Positions 37,283-50,480 of a DNA stretch of 64,000 nt are shown one piece after another. Source of the DNA: Epiperipatus broadwayi (Eukaryota > Onychophora > Udeonychophora > Euonychophora > Peripatidae); assembly GCA_028023455.1 (NCBI GenBank), contig JAQFVV010000012.1:15268364-15332363 (forward strand), read 5' to 3'. Below the pieces are notes generated by a model. That model saw only the letters and a list, made by a program, of their open reading frames with translations. It was not told the origin of the DNA and did not search any database. The position numbers and the translations under genes are program-made. Each line of letters starts with the position of its first letter. Positions within the stretch are counted from its first letter, which is position 1.

Positions 37283-39150
37283 GTAAGAATAATCGAATAT
37301 AAAAATTAGGAGAGAAGAGAATTATTAAGAAAATTGTTTTCACTCTTTAAAACTCTTTAATAAAAAAAAAAATGTGAAAAAACATTGTTTTACTTTTTAA
37401 AATTTTTCTTCTTTTATTCTAAAATATTACAAAAATTATTTATTATACCTCGATCTACTCCAGCGGCACTTTAGTATTGCATCACACCGGTCCCTCAGGC
37501 AGAGAAGCACAATACCAAAGGTACCTGTAGCCAGGCCGAAGGTATACAAGATATAACCTATGACCACCTTTCCAGGCTACAGAACTTTTCGGCTGCTAAA
37601 TTCAAACCCTGTCATCCAAGACCCTTTATTTGTTTTGAAGTAAACATCAGGTGCCAGCTAATTTATACAAAGTAATTAACATGCCTTGAATGACGGCTAC
37701 CAATTCAGCACCTGATTTATCCCAACTAGTTCAATTGAAAAAACATAATATAATAAACTCTTTTAATAGATTTATTACCAAGTGATAATTAGTGGTAGTA
37801 ATAAAAGAATTAACCAACAAAATACTAATTTCCAAAATAATTTATTTTAAACACTTTAAATTAACTGGTGAAATAATTCATCCCATCCCTCAATAAAATA
37901 ATGATTACATATAATATATTGGGCACACATATTATAAACAAACAAGAACCATTAAAATATTAAACACACACACATTCTGTCATATAAGCTGTTGGTTTGT
38001 ATGATTCGGAAAGTTCTAGGAGTATGTGTTTATTACATTAACCTGTACATAAATAATTCTTTTATGCTAGTTATAGAGTTCATTTAAGTTGACTCCAGAT
38101 ACCTCAAAGATCGCAATGGCTACAGCAATAAATTAATGTCACACTAAGAATGGGAATAAAGAAGAAATTACTATTACCTATAGGTTTTTCAGATGCGTGT
38201 TTCTTTGGATAGATGGCTGCTTCTTTCCCCTGTGAGAAGCGTGTTGTACCAACCAGTTGGAATTTAGGTTTGCTGATGAATGTGGCTCCTTGCTGCATTT
38301 CAGTTGGCAGATAGATGTTCGAGCAGTTCAGTTTATTAGATAAACATTGCGGCTAATTAGAGACCTGCAGATGTTCTAGGATGGTCAGACTGGAGTACAG
38401 TGGTATACTTTGATTTCTGATTAACAAAGCATGGTTTTCTTGACATTCACAAAAGTATTCATTTGCATAGACTGGAAATTATAGTAGGTATACGATGAAT
38501 AACACTGCTAAAAAATATGATGAAGAATTTTTTTCAGGTCTATTTATATGTGGCATTCTTATTGTTCTTATCCTTCCAAATCAGTTGGATTAAATTTTAA
38601 ATTAATTAAATTCCCATTGTCTCTTAATTCACATTCCTTCTTTTGAATAAGATATAACTTTTTTAATTATTCCCATTGTTGTTTATTTGTAGCCATTGTT
38701 AATTAAGTATTTCCATTCCATCTTGGATTATAAGTTGTGCAATCTTTGAGTTTGATTTTATTTTTATATTACAAACTTTATTTTCTGTTTTTAGTTCAAC
38801 TTCCCCATTATACTCCCATATATATATTTTTCTCTTTTTTTAATGACTTTTAAAACCAACTCTTTCATTTACGCATACACATTTCGATTTCTGTATGTAA
38901 TTAAATTAACTTTGACAGACATATATTTTCATTTCTTTTAAATAACAAAAAGAGAGCATTTTTAATTTTCATGTAAAAGATTTCTAAGTTTAAACTTTAC
39001 CGAATTATATCTTTCACTTCCCCTTTTAATTGCTTTCCTATTTTTCTTTTTCTAAACTTAGTAAACCTCTATGAATAATGACACACATTTTTCCCTCTTT
39101 CCTATTTTTGTATAAAATTTTAACCTCAAAATTTTATTATAAATATGTAA
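37283..39150. repeat. long dispersed repeat, copy A
   Basis: Nearly collinear with 44930-47470 in direct orientation. Shared blocks include TAATCGAATATAAAAATTA, CAGAGAAGCACAATACCAA, TGGTACCTGTAGCCAGG-like, GATCGCAATGGCT, CACACTAAGAATGGGAATAA and AAGAGAGCATTTTTAATTTT. Minus strand 38298-38104 encodes a 64-aa frame that is also open in copy B at about 84% identity, ending in FFFIPILSVTLIY. It could be an exon-like relic; I do not call it a gene. The repeat may be an LTR or an untranslated part of a retroelement. Confidence 0.75.
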
Positions 39151-39359
39151 CACTTAATTAGAAGTACATTACACCACTCATCCGGCAAGAGTAAAATGCG
39201 TTAGTTTGACCATTTTATCTCTTAATAACACCATTTTTTTAAAACATATATTATTTCTGTCTATGCTATATATTTATTTTATCTAAGTTTTCTTTTGTTA
39301 CATCCGGAACTACACATGCTGAGGGCAGTCTTCTTTGATTATGCTTTTCTTTTTTCTAG

Positions 39360-39740
39360 GCTGACAACATTGCTTACAATGATCTGGTGCTGAACGAAGA
39401 CCATCAAGACAACACTTCCTTTTTGGTGAGACAGGGATTTTAAGATGAGGCGGATGCAGGATTTCCCTGGCTTAGTCCGACTTACATGTATGTGAAACGA
39501 AGCTTCATATGCCGGTTTTTCCTATCGGACATTTGGATGAGTCCAAGACTTGCTCCATTGGAACTGCACCTAGAAGGCACAACACAAAAGAAAAAGATCG
39601 CTGTGAATGGCAGGATTCATCTGTTGTCCAATTCGACTTATGCTTTGGAAATGATGTATGAAATCTGGGGACTCTCCCCCAAAGAAGTGATCCGGGACTT
39701 ATCCTGGTTGTTCCCAGTGTGCAAATTTACAGAATAGATG
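39360..39740 (+). other. G+C-richer block with an 83-codon ORF of unknown nature
   Basis: This block is clearly less AT-rich than its neighbours. An ORF at 39486-39737 starts MYVKRSFICRFFLSDIW and ends LSWLFPVCKFTE. I do not recognise the product. It sits between repeat copy A and the LINE ORF1 remnant, so it is probably part of a mobile element rather than a host gene. Confidence 0.3.
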
Positions 39741-40370
39741 GGCCCAGAACTTTCTGAGAATTCTCACTCTGAGAATATTTCCCCCCATTAATCCATTACG
39801 ATTACTATTTTCACCCAGCCTACAGCCTTGTACTTTTACTCTTTCCCTAAAACTCAATTCTATACTTCCTACTCTCTTTTCTTTCAATTACAATTCCTTC
39901 TACATTCCTAACGTAAACTTAGACTTATATTCCATTTATATTATTTTAAATCACTTGTATGAACATATAAATTTTCAAGACTATACCGGCAATCTATTAA
40001 AATGATTATTTACAACAAGTAATACCATTAAAATTGCAAGTATACATTTTTTTTTTTAAATGATCATAATTGAAATATCCAAATATAATATTGTTTAACA
40101 CACATATATAGTTGTAATTATATACTATTATTTACAAAATCCATTCAGGCTTATCACCTACGTCAAAATGATTCTATTCAACTCATAATCCATTTCCAGT
40201 CCATTGTTTCTTAAAGTTTTTTTTTTTTTTTTTAGCAGTCCGTCCGATTACTATAAATCTAAACCCCTTAACCTTTGTCAGGTGGTTCTTTTTCTCTTTT
40301 AACTAGTTTTCTGAAATGGGTTATCTTTCCCCTCCTATCTTTTCTTTGCTTATAAATTCTCTTGTCTTTT

Positions 40371-41116
40371 TCACGTTGTTTTGTTTTCTAGCTCGTATAT
40401 CTGAAGACGCTTTTCTCCAACAAAACTCCACATTTCTTTAAACTGTCTCACTATATTACTGCTCATATCAATACTAGTAACTGACAAAAATTCATTTTCT
40501 ACAATTTTTATGAATAAGATTGCTCTATAAATAGCTTGTATTTCTACTTTAAAATCATATTCCTTAATCTTTCCTCTTAACTCTTTTCTTTGTTTTAAAT
40601 TCCTATTCAAAATAAACGGCTACTTTAACTAACTTATTTTTAATCTCTTGAGGGACCTCTTTTATATTAATTTCTATCTCTAACTTACAATTTTATTTCA
40701 TATTTTGATCTGCATACTGTAATTTTTTCACCAGATTATCTATCTGTATCCAATCTACTTATTTCAAACTTTATTTTTATCTTCTCTGTTCTAACTTTAT
40801 CCTGTTCTAATTCATCCTTCCTTTACATCTCTTACACCTCGACTTCCTTTTCAACTTCCTGACTTTCTTTAACCAAATCTAACTCTATGATTTCTATAGC
40901 TACCTGACTTTCCTTGACCTTTCCCATTATTTCTCTTCTCATTTCAGCTTTGAATTCATTAATTTCATCCTTTATTGCCTGTTGACATTGGCTAATCCTT
41001 CTCAGTATTGTTTCCATCATTATCCATGTCTCAGATATATCTTCTTCCTCTTTCTCTACTACTTGTGGATTTTTAAACGAAATTGGGTTTTCTTCCAACA
41101 TTATATCTTGATCCAT
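40371..41116 (-). pseudogene. LINE ORF1-like coiled-coil remnant
   Basis: Minus-strand frames at 41116-40832 (MDQDIMLEENPISFKNPQ onward, rich in E, K and I with heptad-like spacing) and 40610-40371 (MNRNLKQRKELRGKIKEYDF onward) lie close together and are separated by stops. Coiled-coil, charged sequences of this kind are typical of LINE ORF1 nucleic-acid-binding proteins. The upstream part (41830-41440) matches 45080-44700 of repeat B, so it belongs to the same element family. The assignment is by character, not by a named match. Confidence 0.45.
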
Positions 41117-41439
41117 TATTTCTGTACTTATATTTATTTCAATATTTGTTTTATTTAAAGCATATAGCTGACTCCAACCCTTTTAGTTCTATCTTCTCTA
41201 GCTAACCCCAAATACACTTAGCCTGCCTGAACATATATCCGACGCTGATTATATTATATACTTGACTATTATTATTTATTTTAATTCTTTTAATTTTTAT
41301 AAAAAATTCTATCTATTATCATTTTTGCAATCCGATTCTTTACAGCTAAGGAAACTACTTACTTTCATAATTTATTCTAAAACTATTACTTTATTTTCAA
41401 CAACAAAATTTTCATTATACTTGCTTTTTTTTCAACTTT

Positions 41440-41830
41440 GAAAAACCCCCTTTAACCTTTCCATTCTCTTTTCATTAAAAAAAAAAATTGGTTTTGATCC
41501 ATTCTTTGATTTAAATCATACCACTTTACAACTCTAATTATATGCAGTTTAATGTTTCTTTAAATTTTTATTTTCTTTAATTTTATTTGACATATAATTA
41601 ACTGCTGAATTGCACCCATGTTGGGAAAGTCAAATGAACCGGGTGGGAGTAATCGAATTATTAAGAAAATTGTTTTCACTCTTTAAAACTCTTTAATAAT
41701 AAAAAAAATTGTGAAAAAACATCGTTTTACTTCCTTAAATTTTTCTTCTTTTCTTCTAAAATATTACAAAAATTATTTATTATACCTTGATTTACTCCAG
41801 CTGCACTTTAGTATCTACTTGGATCTTAGT
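41440..41830. repeat. partial third copy of the A/B repeat family edge
   Basis: Direct match to 44705-45090: TTTGATTTAAATCATACCAC, ATATGCAGTTTAA, GTTGGGAAAGTCAAATGAAC, GGTGGGAGTAATCGAAT. Similarity stops at about 41825. Confidence 0.75.
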
Positions 41831-43179
41831 AGCTTCTCATTCATGCATCGCAGCTGATTGGTTGAAATTTTTTTTTTTTTTTAAATTGTGGAAAAACTAT
41901 AAGTATGATCTCAACAGAAATATGGCATTCGATGCGTCTTAAAAATATCTTTGTAATGGCGCCTCTTGCATAAAAATCGGAAGAAATTTGAATTTTTTAT
42001 TAATTTTTTTATCAAAAGGAGCATTTATTTTTCTTCTATTTTGGTCAATTTTCTAGTTTACACGAAGCGATAAAGGCAGAAAATTTTTAACGGCCTCATT
42101 ATATAATGAAAATGGATTAAAGATACGCTGGTCATTCACATTAATGGCCTAGAATGGGATGCAAATGTAATCGCAGAATATCTGCCATAAGTACATTTTT
42201 TTAATAATATTTTAATTATTTGATAAATGGTATAATTTGTTAATTTGCATTTATATTGGTGTGTGTGCATGTAGTATATAAATTATATAATATTAAATCA
42301 TTTATGTTCTTTATTATACAGTTTATAAATTATTATTCATATGTACAGTAATTTTGTATCTTTGATTCAAGTTTGTTAATAATTTATTATTATATTTATA
42401 TGGTGTGTTTGTGTTTACTCTTGCATGTTGTATAACAAGTAATGATTTACATATATAGAACAGTGCAATGTATAATCAAATGTACAGGCAATTTGCAGTT
42501 GATAAAACATTCACAAAATTTACTGAGCATAGTACACCATGTGAAAATATAAACTTAAAACCAATAAAGAGAGATTTCAAATGATGTTTGGGTAATAGTT
42601 GATTAGACAACCACGGTGCTTCATGGCATGATTTATGTGCTAAAACACATAAATATGCTGTTTACGTGGCCGATTGTATTTATGGCATGATTTGTGCTAA
42701 AACCCATAAAAACGCCTTTTATACGCGGCCATGGTTATGTGTATACAAGTCCTGTTGTACTACACATTGCAGGCTGCATTGTCACATCACACTACATTAT
42801 TTATGCGAATTCATCCACTTCAGTTATTTATCATCTCGTCTGAGGGTGTGTGTCTTTCAATTATATAAAAATCGTTAATTGTCAAGTATTTTACTTTTTT
42901 TTATTATTGAAATCAGACAATTTGACTAACCAATAATTATCGTAGGGTTTACATACTTATGTAGTCAACTTTTAGGTGCAAAACCTTGTCAAAGGGTATG
43001 TCTGAACATAGTCTGAAGTAGTTAATGCATCAAATAACGTACTCTCCATCAACTCAATGAGACCAACAACATAGTGCAGGAAAACCCAGACCTTGTTACA
43101 TTCTCTCATTTACCCAGAACAGAAGCTAACTTGGTTTGACGGATCCAGAATATTAGTGGAGACACGAACAGCTGGATTT
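41831..43179. other. AT-rich DNA with a short tandem duplication
   Basis: At about 42624-42730 the unit ATGGCATGATTT then GTGCTAAAAC and a GCGGCC-like end is present twice, about 57 bp apart. A slightly more G+C-rich stretch lies at 43000-43170. No gene recognised; the 70-aa ORF at 42666-42878 spans the duplication and is not credible. Confidence 0.5.
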
Positions 43180-43795
43180 TTAATTTGTTGATGTTTATAG
43201 CAAAAAAAAATGTAATAAGGTTTAAATTGGTTGATGTAATCTTTTTCTTAAAAAAAAAAGCGGCAACCAAAACAAATAGCCTAATAAGTTTTACATTTGT
43301 TGCTGTTATTTTAAAAAAACAAATGACTGAACCAAAAAAAAAAAGCGTAATAATTTTAAACTTTATTGATGTTGTTTTTCAAAAAACAAAAAAAGCGAAA
43401 ACAAAAAAAAAAAAGAGTAATAAGTTGCGAAAACCAAAAAAAAAGCGTACGAAGTTTTACATTTATTGAATTTATTTTTTTAGGAAAAAAAAACAAAAAA
43501 AAAACAATGGTAATAACTTGAATATTTTTTCATGTTAATAAAAAAAGCAGACTAAGTTTGATATTAGTTGATTTTATTTTTAAAAATAAAGAAACCAAAA
43601 AAAACAACCGTAATAAGTCGAAAATTTGATGATTTTAATAAAAAAAGGCATTCAAAAACTAAAAATTCTGTGATTGATTTTTATTTTTGTACATTTGTTG
43701 AAGTTAATAAAAAAAAAAATATTTACAAATTAAAAATTCTATGTTTGATTTTTTTTATAAAAAAAAAAGAAAGAAAATAAAAAAAAAAGTACGGC
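43180..43795. repeat. degenerate tandem repeat of poly(A) blocks
   Basis: About eight units of roughly 60-80 bp. Each has an A run (8-13 bases) with ACCAAAA, a GTAATAAGTTT phrase and a TTTATTGATGTTATTTTT phrase. The Lys-rich ORFs at 43185-43469 and 43568-43780 are by-products. Confidence 0.7.
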
Positions 43796-44259
43796 CTGGG
43801 AATGTTCATCTTTTATAGTTTTTGCATAGCAAGACCGCCATCAATGTGAGTGTCTAATCAACTATTACCGATGTTTGTGTAGTAGTAGTCACAGTGGTTA
43901 TGCATATACCACATGGAATTGCATGCAGGCAAAGAATCAAATTCTGATTCTTGCCTATGCCTGATACTCATGCTGTGGAGTCAGTAGTTTTGCAACATCT
44001 GGCATCACATTATTTTCAAGTCTATAGCCAATAAATGAACTATATGCAAATAAATTATATCTGAGGGACAATAAATATAACAAGATAGTATCACTGGTAA
44101 GCATAATGAATATAAACATCACCGATGTACATAAAAAAATATAAAATGAAGAGATAAAACTCATTTTGTCAGTGATACAGACAGTAGCCTACAATTTCTA
44201 GTTTTAGATAAACAAGAAGCCAATTGCTATGATGACAAATGCGTATCCATCTTCTGGAA

Positions 44260-44700
44260 ATGATTTGTTTTGTATCTTTTATTAGAATGAATCTTTTTCT
44301 TGTAGATGCCTTTGAGATTTATCACCTTTTGGGGTACAAGATAAAAATGAAGAATTCTTATGCGAATACTTTTGGAGATTCTGAAGCTATGGATTATCTC
44401 AGGTAAAAAGTATTATATATGGTTTGAAAGATAATTTTGTGAGGAATACAAGATGTAATTTAAATTTAGTTAATGCTGAATTAGAAATTATGAACAAACA
44501 ATAAAGTAATAATTATATCAGATGTTGAATTTTTTTTTATTTTTTAAATGGTAATCATTATTTGTCTTAGCCTTATTGTTTCCCTTAGTTTTTCTAGTTT
44601 CTATAAATGTAGTTTTTTGCACTAACATTATTAAAACTGAAATTATTGTGAAAATTGTGTCTCAGGTCAGTTTTTAAAAATTCAATATGGCGCCTCTAGA
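44260..44700 (+). repeat. relative of the 15700-16120 sequence
   Basis: Both contain a frame ending MDYLR followed by TTAGGTAA/CTCAGGTAA and, about 290 bp on, a TTCAATATGGC stretch. Conceptual fragments FEIYHLLGYKIKMKN and MEIHFEGLLGKIKG look related. Possibly a transposon exon; function unknown. Confidence 0.4.
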
Positions 44701-44929
44701 TTCTCTTTACTTAATTCTCCCTTTAACCTTTTCACTCTCTTTTGATTTAAAAAAAAATTTGTTTCGGTCCATTCTTTGATTTAAATCATACCACTTTACT
44801 AAACTCTAATTATATGCAGTTTAAAGTTTCTTTAGATTTTTATTTTCTTTAATTTCATTTGACATATGATTAATTGCTGACATATATGACGGTTCTGCAC
44901 CCACGTTGGGAAAGTCAAATGAACAGGGT

Positions 44930-47470
44930 GGGAGTAATCGAATATAAAAATTAAAAGAGAAGAGAATTATTTAAGAAAATTGTTTTCACACTTTAATAAA
45001 AATAAAAAATTGTGAAAAAACATTGTTTTACTTCTTTTATTCTAAAATATTACACAAATTATTTATTATATCTCGATCTACTCTAGCTGTACTTTAGTAT
45101 AGCATCACATCGGTCCTTCAGGCAGAGAAGCACAATACCAATGGTACCTGTAGCCAGGACAAAGGTATACAGGATATAACCTATGACCACCTTTCCAGGC
45201 TACAGAACTTCTCAGCTGCAAAATTCAACCCCTGTCATCTAAGGCACTTTATTTGTTTTGAAGTAAACTTCAGACACCAGCTACTTACATAAAGTAATTA
45301 ACATGTCCTGAATGACGGCTACTAATTCAGCGCCTGATTTATCCCAACTAGCTCAATTGAAAAAACATAATATAATAAACTATTTTAATAGATTCTTTAC
45401 CAAGTGATAATTAATGGTAGTAATAAAAAAATTAACCGACAAAATACTAATTTCCAAAGTAATTTATTTTAAACACTTTAAATTAATTGGTGAAATAATT
45501 CATCCCTTCCCTCAATAAAATAATGATTACACATAATATATCGGGCACACATATTATAAATACACATGAAGCATTAAAATATTATATACACACGCACATT
45601 CTGTCATATAAGCTGTTGGTTTGTATGATTCTAAAAGTCTAGGAGTATGTGTTTATTACATTAACCTGCATATAAATAGTTCTTTTATGCCAGTTATAGA
45701 GTTCATTTAAGTTGACTCCAGATACCTCAAAGATCGCAATGGCTGCAGTAATAAATTAATGTCACACTAAGAATGGGAATAAAGAAGAAATTACTATTAC
45801 CGATAGGTTTTTCAGATACACGTTCCTCTGAATAGATGGCTACTTCTTTCCCCTGTGAGAAGCGTGTTGTACCAATCAGTTGGAATTTAGGTTCACTGAC
45901 GAAAGTGGCTTCTTGCTGCATTTCAGTCGGCAGACAGATGTTCGAGCGGTTCAGTTTATTATATGTTCATTGTGGCTAATTAGAGACCTTCAGTTGTTCT
46001 AGGACGGTCAGAGACTGGAATACTGCGGTATACTTTGACTTCTGATTAGCAACACATGGTTTTCTTGGCATTCACAAAAGATTCATTTGCACAAACTGGA
46101 AATTATAGTATAGGTATACAACGAATAACACTGCTAAAAAGATGATGACGAGTTTTTTTCAGGCCTATTTATATGTGGCCCTCTTATTGTTCTTATCCGT
46201 CCAAATCAGTTTGATTAAATTTTAAATTAATTAAATTTATTAATTAAATTCCCATTGTCTCTTAATTCACATTCCTTCTTAGATTAATCTAACTTTGGAT
46301 AAGACATATCTTTTTTAATTATTCCCATTGTTGTTTATTTGTAGCCATTGCTAATTAATTATTCCCATTCCAATTTGGATTATCAGTCGTGCAATCTTTG
46401 AGTTTGACTTTACTTTTATATTACAAATTTTATTTTCCATTTTTAGTTCAACTTCCCCTTTATACACACACACATATATATATATATTTAAAGTCATTTA
46501 AAATCAACTCTTTCATTTACACACACACATTCTGCTTTCTGTACACAATTAAATTAACTTTGATACATACATTTTCATTTCTTTTAAATAGCGAAAAGTG
46601 AGCATTTTTAATTTTCATGTAAAAGATTTCTAATTTTAAACTTTACCTAGTTATATCTTTCCCTCCCCCTATTAATCTTTTAACCGCTAATTATATTATT
46701 GGTTGTATGAGGTAAAAATCAAAGCTTTTAATTGGCCAACTCACAAACTGAAGACAAAGCCTATTGTTAAAACATATTCGCCTATAATATTAAATTCAAC
46801 TCAGATACATTTATAAAAAGTATATTACTAATTTTTCAGGTCATGAAAGTGAACGAAAGTTCTTTCAAAAATAAATTGCTATTTATTTATTATAAAATAT
46901 TCAATTTCGGCAAATTTAAAAGCGAATGTATAAACAAAGAAGTGCTAACATAAAAGCTTTTTTTCAATTTTACGTTATGAAAAAGTATTTTTGCTAAATC
47001 TTAAATATTTTTACTAAAATCTTCAATATTTTTCGAAAATAATTTTGTTTTTTTAGTATATTTTATTAAAAATTATTTTAATTTCTCAAATTATACTTTT
47101 TTAATACTTAAATCACATTCGAAATGAAAATCTCCGCGTTTTTCTTTATTTTCTTTGATCAGGCGGTTTTTTTGATTTTTTACTTGTAAAATAATTCGGA
47201 AGAGGGCACCATCTTACAGAACTTTTAAAAACCTAATCAATAAACTGTCAAACGAATATCCTAGCATTAAAAATAACGGAATTAGAGTGACGTCAACTGT
47301 TGACGAGAGGCCTCGTAAGAGGCGGGAAAAGGGTTAATCGCTTTCCTATTTTTCTTAGTACACCTCTATGAATAATGACATAGCTTTCTTTTCTTCATTT
47401 TTCCCTCTTTCCTATTTTTGTATAAAATTTTAATCTTAAAATGTTATTATAAATATATATAGCGCTACAA
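44930..47470. repeat. long dispersed repeat, copy B
   Basis: Direct-orientation partner of copy A, about 7.6 kb downstream, interrupted by a 650-bp transposon at 46684-47333. A further 230 bp upstream (44700-44930) is shared with 41440-41640 but not with copy A. Some substitutions and small indels separate A and B. Confidence 0.75.
46684..47333. mobile_element. piggyBac-like non-autonomous transposon (TTAA target)
   Basis: Copy A shows the uninterrupted site (CCTTTTAATTGCTTTCC near 39024). In copy B the same point is split by 650 bp, flanked by TTAA at 46680-46683 and 47334-47337. The ends start CCGC.. and finish ..GCGGGAAAAGGG, with imperfect inverted termini. TTAA duplication is the hallmark of piggyBac elements. 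A GTCAACTGTTGAC palindrome lies near the right end. No transposase ORF. Confidence 0.65.
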
Positions 47471-47524
47471 TACGTTGATGTTAAGAATTTTCAGTGTGAA
47501 TATGTTGATTAATGTTCACTTATA

Positions 47525-47850
47525 TACAGGCGCAGTAGTAAATGAAACAAGTAAATCCATACCTGAAGAGAATCGATTGTGAATTCTCCCAGAGTTCGAA
47601 TGCTGTGGCATAATGGAGCCTGAAAGGGGTGTGTGATGAGAACAAACTAGTCCAAATTACATCTCAATTTAACCAGTTAATGCTGAGCTAGCATACTGAA
47701 GATAGATGTAATCATTGGCTAAGCATTTTGTCGTGCCATCACCAGCATACTACTTGAAAACCCCAGATCAGATCGTAGCAAGATGTGCTTCCCCTTTCTT
47801 GTCAAAACTGATGCTCTGGTTACAGTATATTCATAAACTTTAAGTATGAA
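47525..47850 (+). mobile_element. SINE-like dispersed repeat, copy 2
   Basis: Partner of 34500-34860. It has GGCGCAGTAGT (A-box-like, 47529) and GAGTTCGAATGC (B-box, 47592) in the right order for a tRNA-derived SINE. Confidence 0.6.
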
Positions 47851-48138
47851 CATAAAATATTGTATCCCTTTTTTCTTTTGAATGGAAATTTTTATTATTA
47901 TAATTATAATTTACATTTTAGACAAACTGTGTTGACCATTTTCAGAATTAAAAAAAAAAATTACAGAGAAAAATTGAAAATAATAATTGTATAAATAAAT
48001 CCAAAATATTACTTCTAACCACTAATCTATTTAAATCCTTTCATTAATTAGTAATAACATATTAAAACTCTTAAATTTATGAATTTAAGTTCAAAATTAT
48101 TATATTTATATATACAAATAATCCCAGTGCTTAACATT

Positions 48139-48345
48139 AAACTAAAATAAATATCCAAATATTAAATCATCCCACGTGGTACAAAAAATCAGTGTCGCCC
48201 TTTGAGAAATAAATATGTAAATATATTATTTTGAAATACTGACTCTTAATATAATATATTTATACATTTATTTCATAGAGGGTGGTGCTGAATTTTTGTA
48301 CCATGCCGGATGATTTAATATTTATGTATATAAATATATATTTCT
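48139..48345. repeat. about 207-bp palindrome
   Basis: ATATTAAATCATCCCACGTG, GGTACAAAAA and TCAGTG on the left mirror the CACTG..-like, TTTTTGTACC and GGATGATTTAATAT sequences on the right, around an AT-rich centre at about 48230. Confidence 0.7.
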
Positions 48346-48704
48346 ATCAATAAATTAACATTTAAAATAATACAATTTTTTTAAATAATAACAATTTCTA
48401 TATATAACTTCTACATATAAACACAATAAATAAATTAATTTAAAAAATTATCTATGAATTTTAATTTAAATAATTATTGTTAGTTATTAGATTTTCCATT
48501 ATATATAGAAGTTATATATATAGAAATGGGATCAAGACATTGCCCTGTTGTCAAAGTCATAGCAATCAATGGATTCTCATCAAAAACCCATAGTTTTGAA
48601 ATAGTAAGTCGTATGTAACTGCTTTGCTTAAGATGCTGATTGATTGTATATTGATCCTTGCAAAGGTTTTATAGGAGCATTTTGGCTACAGCCTCTTGTA
48701 ATGT

Positions 48705-49017
48705 CTATGATATATATGTACACTTACGCAATGTATGGGTAAGAGAACAAACAGGTGTTACTGACCTCATTGAAAAAATTAAAAGATTGAAGTGGAGTTG
48801 GGCTGGACATATTGTTAGAAGAGATAATAGATGGACAATTGAAATTTTAAACTGGATTCCAAGAGATTGTAAAAGACCCAGAAAGAGACCACATGTGAGA
48901 TGGATGGATGAAATAAGAAAGTGTGCAGGGGTGATGTGGAGAAGAGAAGCTAAAGATCGGAGAAGATGGATTAAACTTGGAGAGACCTTCATCCTGCAGT
49001 GGATTGATAATGGTTGA
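48705..49017 (+). pseudogene. RTE-type LINE, C-terminal end
   Basis: The frame reads NVWVREQTGVTDLIEKIKRL, KWSWAGHIVRR, RWTIEILNWIPRDCKRPRKR, RWMDEIRKCAG and RRRWIKLGETFILQWIDNG, then stop. This is the conserved C-terminus of RTE-like reverse transcriptases. A (TGA)n tail at about 49015-49037 follows, the usual RTE 3' end. The copy is 5'-truncated near 48700. The antisense ORFs here are shadows. Confidence 0.88.
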
Positions 49018-49039
49018 TAATGATGATGATGATGACATA

Positions 49040-50480
49040 TTTGAATATTCATGTATAGATATATAATTATAAAATTACATTTTTAAATTTTGAAGTTTGA
49101 ATATATTATTATTGACTAACAAAAAGAATTAAATATGGTATTAGTTAGAAATAGTAATGTTTTGGATTTATTTATACAATTATTATTAATCATTTTCAAT
49201 TTTTCAAGCTCTCTTTGTAATTTCTTTTTGTTTTTGTAGTTAATTTTGAAGATAGCTAATGAAGTTTTTTTTTCTTTTTTTAAAATTATAATCATAATGT
49301 GAAACCATTACAAGTATATTTCTTTTAAATTACATAACCAACAAGTAACCATACAACATTAACTATACAACATATGTTTGTTAACTAAAATATAAACAAA
49401 ATAAACTAACAATTAAAAAACTAAATAGCTTGATTATCACATTGTAACACCAAAATTGCAATAATTTATTAATGATTATTAACAATATTTGCTAATATCC
49501 AGCACATAATGGAAAACCAAAATCAGTAAAGTATATCTAACAAATTATATAAATTAAAAAAAAATCAAATTTTATAATTGTTAATTATATGATTTTTTTT
49601 TATCAGACTTTAATATTCGTAATTTAAATTTTATAATGGTAATATTTTTCAATATAACTTGAATTATACAATTTATTTTATCTGAATGTATCATATATGA
49701 GTGTGGAAAAAAATCATTTAATCTAGATAACTAAACATTGAAATGAGACAAAGCTCTTAGACAAAGTTTAAAATCCATAACCAAAATGTTATCATATTAG
49801 ATGTGTTAATTTAATAAAGCAAATTTATTCCAAAAGTAACCCTAGAGCTGGTTATAGTTATCTCATTAATTCATGTTTAATATAAAAAAGCAAAGACAAG
49901 ATATGCATATATAACACTAACACAAGTCATAATATTTAGATATAATCAGACAAATGAAAGATATTCAACATTATTATTCTCTATCAATGATATATTTAAC
50001 TGCCTTCAAATATAAGCCCATAAACTTTATTATTCAAATATGTATTAAAAGCAATGAATTAATCATTTAAGCCAAGATCTTTACTGCAATGCATGAAACA
50101 CAAAATATATATAAATAAAAGGACACGAATATCCTTACTCAATGTAATGCAGGAACGCACACCTTCACATCTGTATTTTTTTATATATATTCAAGACAGA
50201 ACAATATACACATAATATAATTTCAAACTTGGAATAATGTAACATCTACATGTCTGTCAATAATATTAATTTTATATAAATATCATATATATACACACCT
50301 CTATGAATTTAAATTAAGTTGTAGTATTACTTGCAAAAAAAAAAGTTATAAATAATTAACATTCATTTCTTTAACACATATGAAATAAAATTTGAATAAT
50401 CATTACAAATTTATCTCAAATAATTTATTTAATATTGCCTTAATGTCATATGTACACATTCAAATCTTAATAGTAAAAAA
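49040..50480. other. AT-rich BAP1 intron
   Basis: Nothing recognised. Confidence 0.5.

Noticed and set aside
43185-43780. Lysine-rich small proteins
   Set aside because: They follow directly from poly(A) tandem units, with no recognisable domain.
38104-45921. 64-aa frames conserved between repeats A and B (38104-38298 and 45727-45921) as a gene
   Set aside because: Differences change amino acids freely, the frame has no recognisable domain, and it lies inside a repeat. Conservation is explained by the duplication.
48705-49052. Two antisense ORFs opposite the RTE C-terminus
   Set aside because: Shadows of the RTE frame, which matches a known family.
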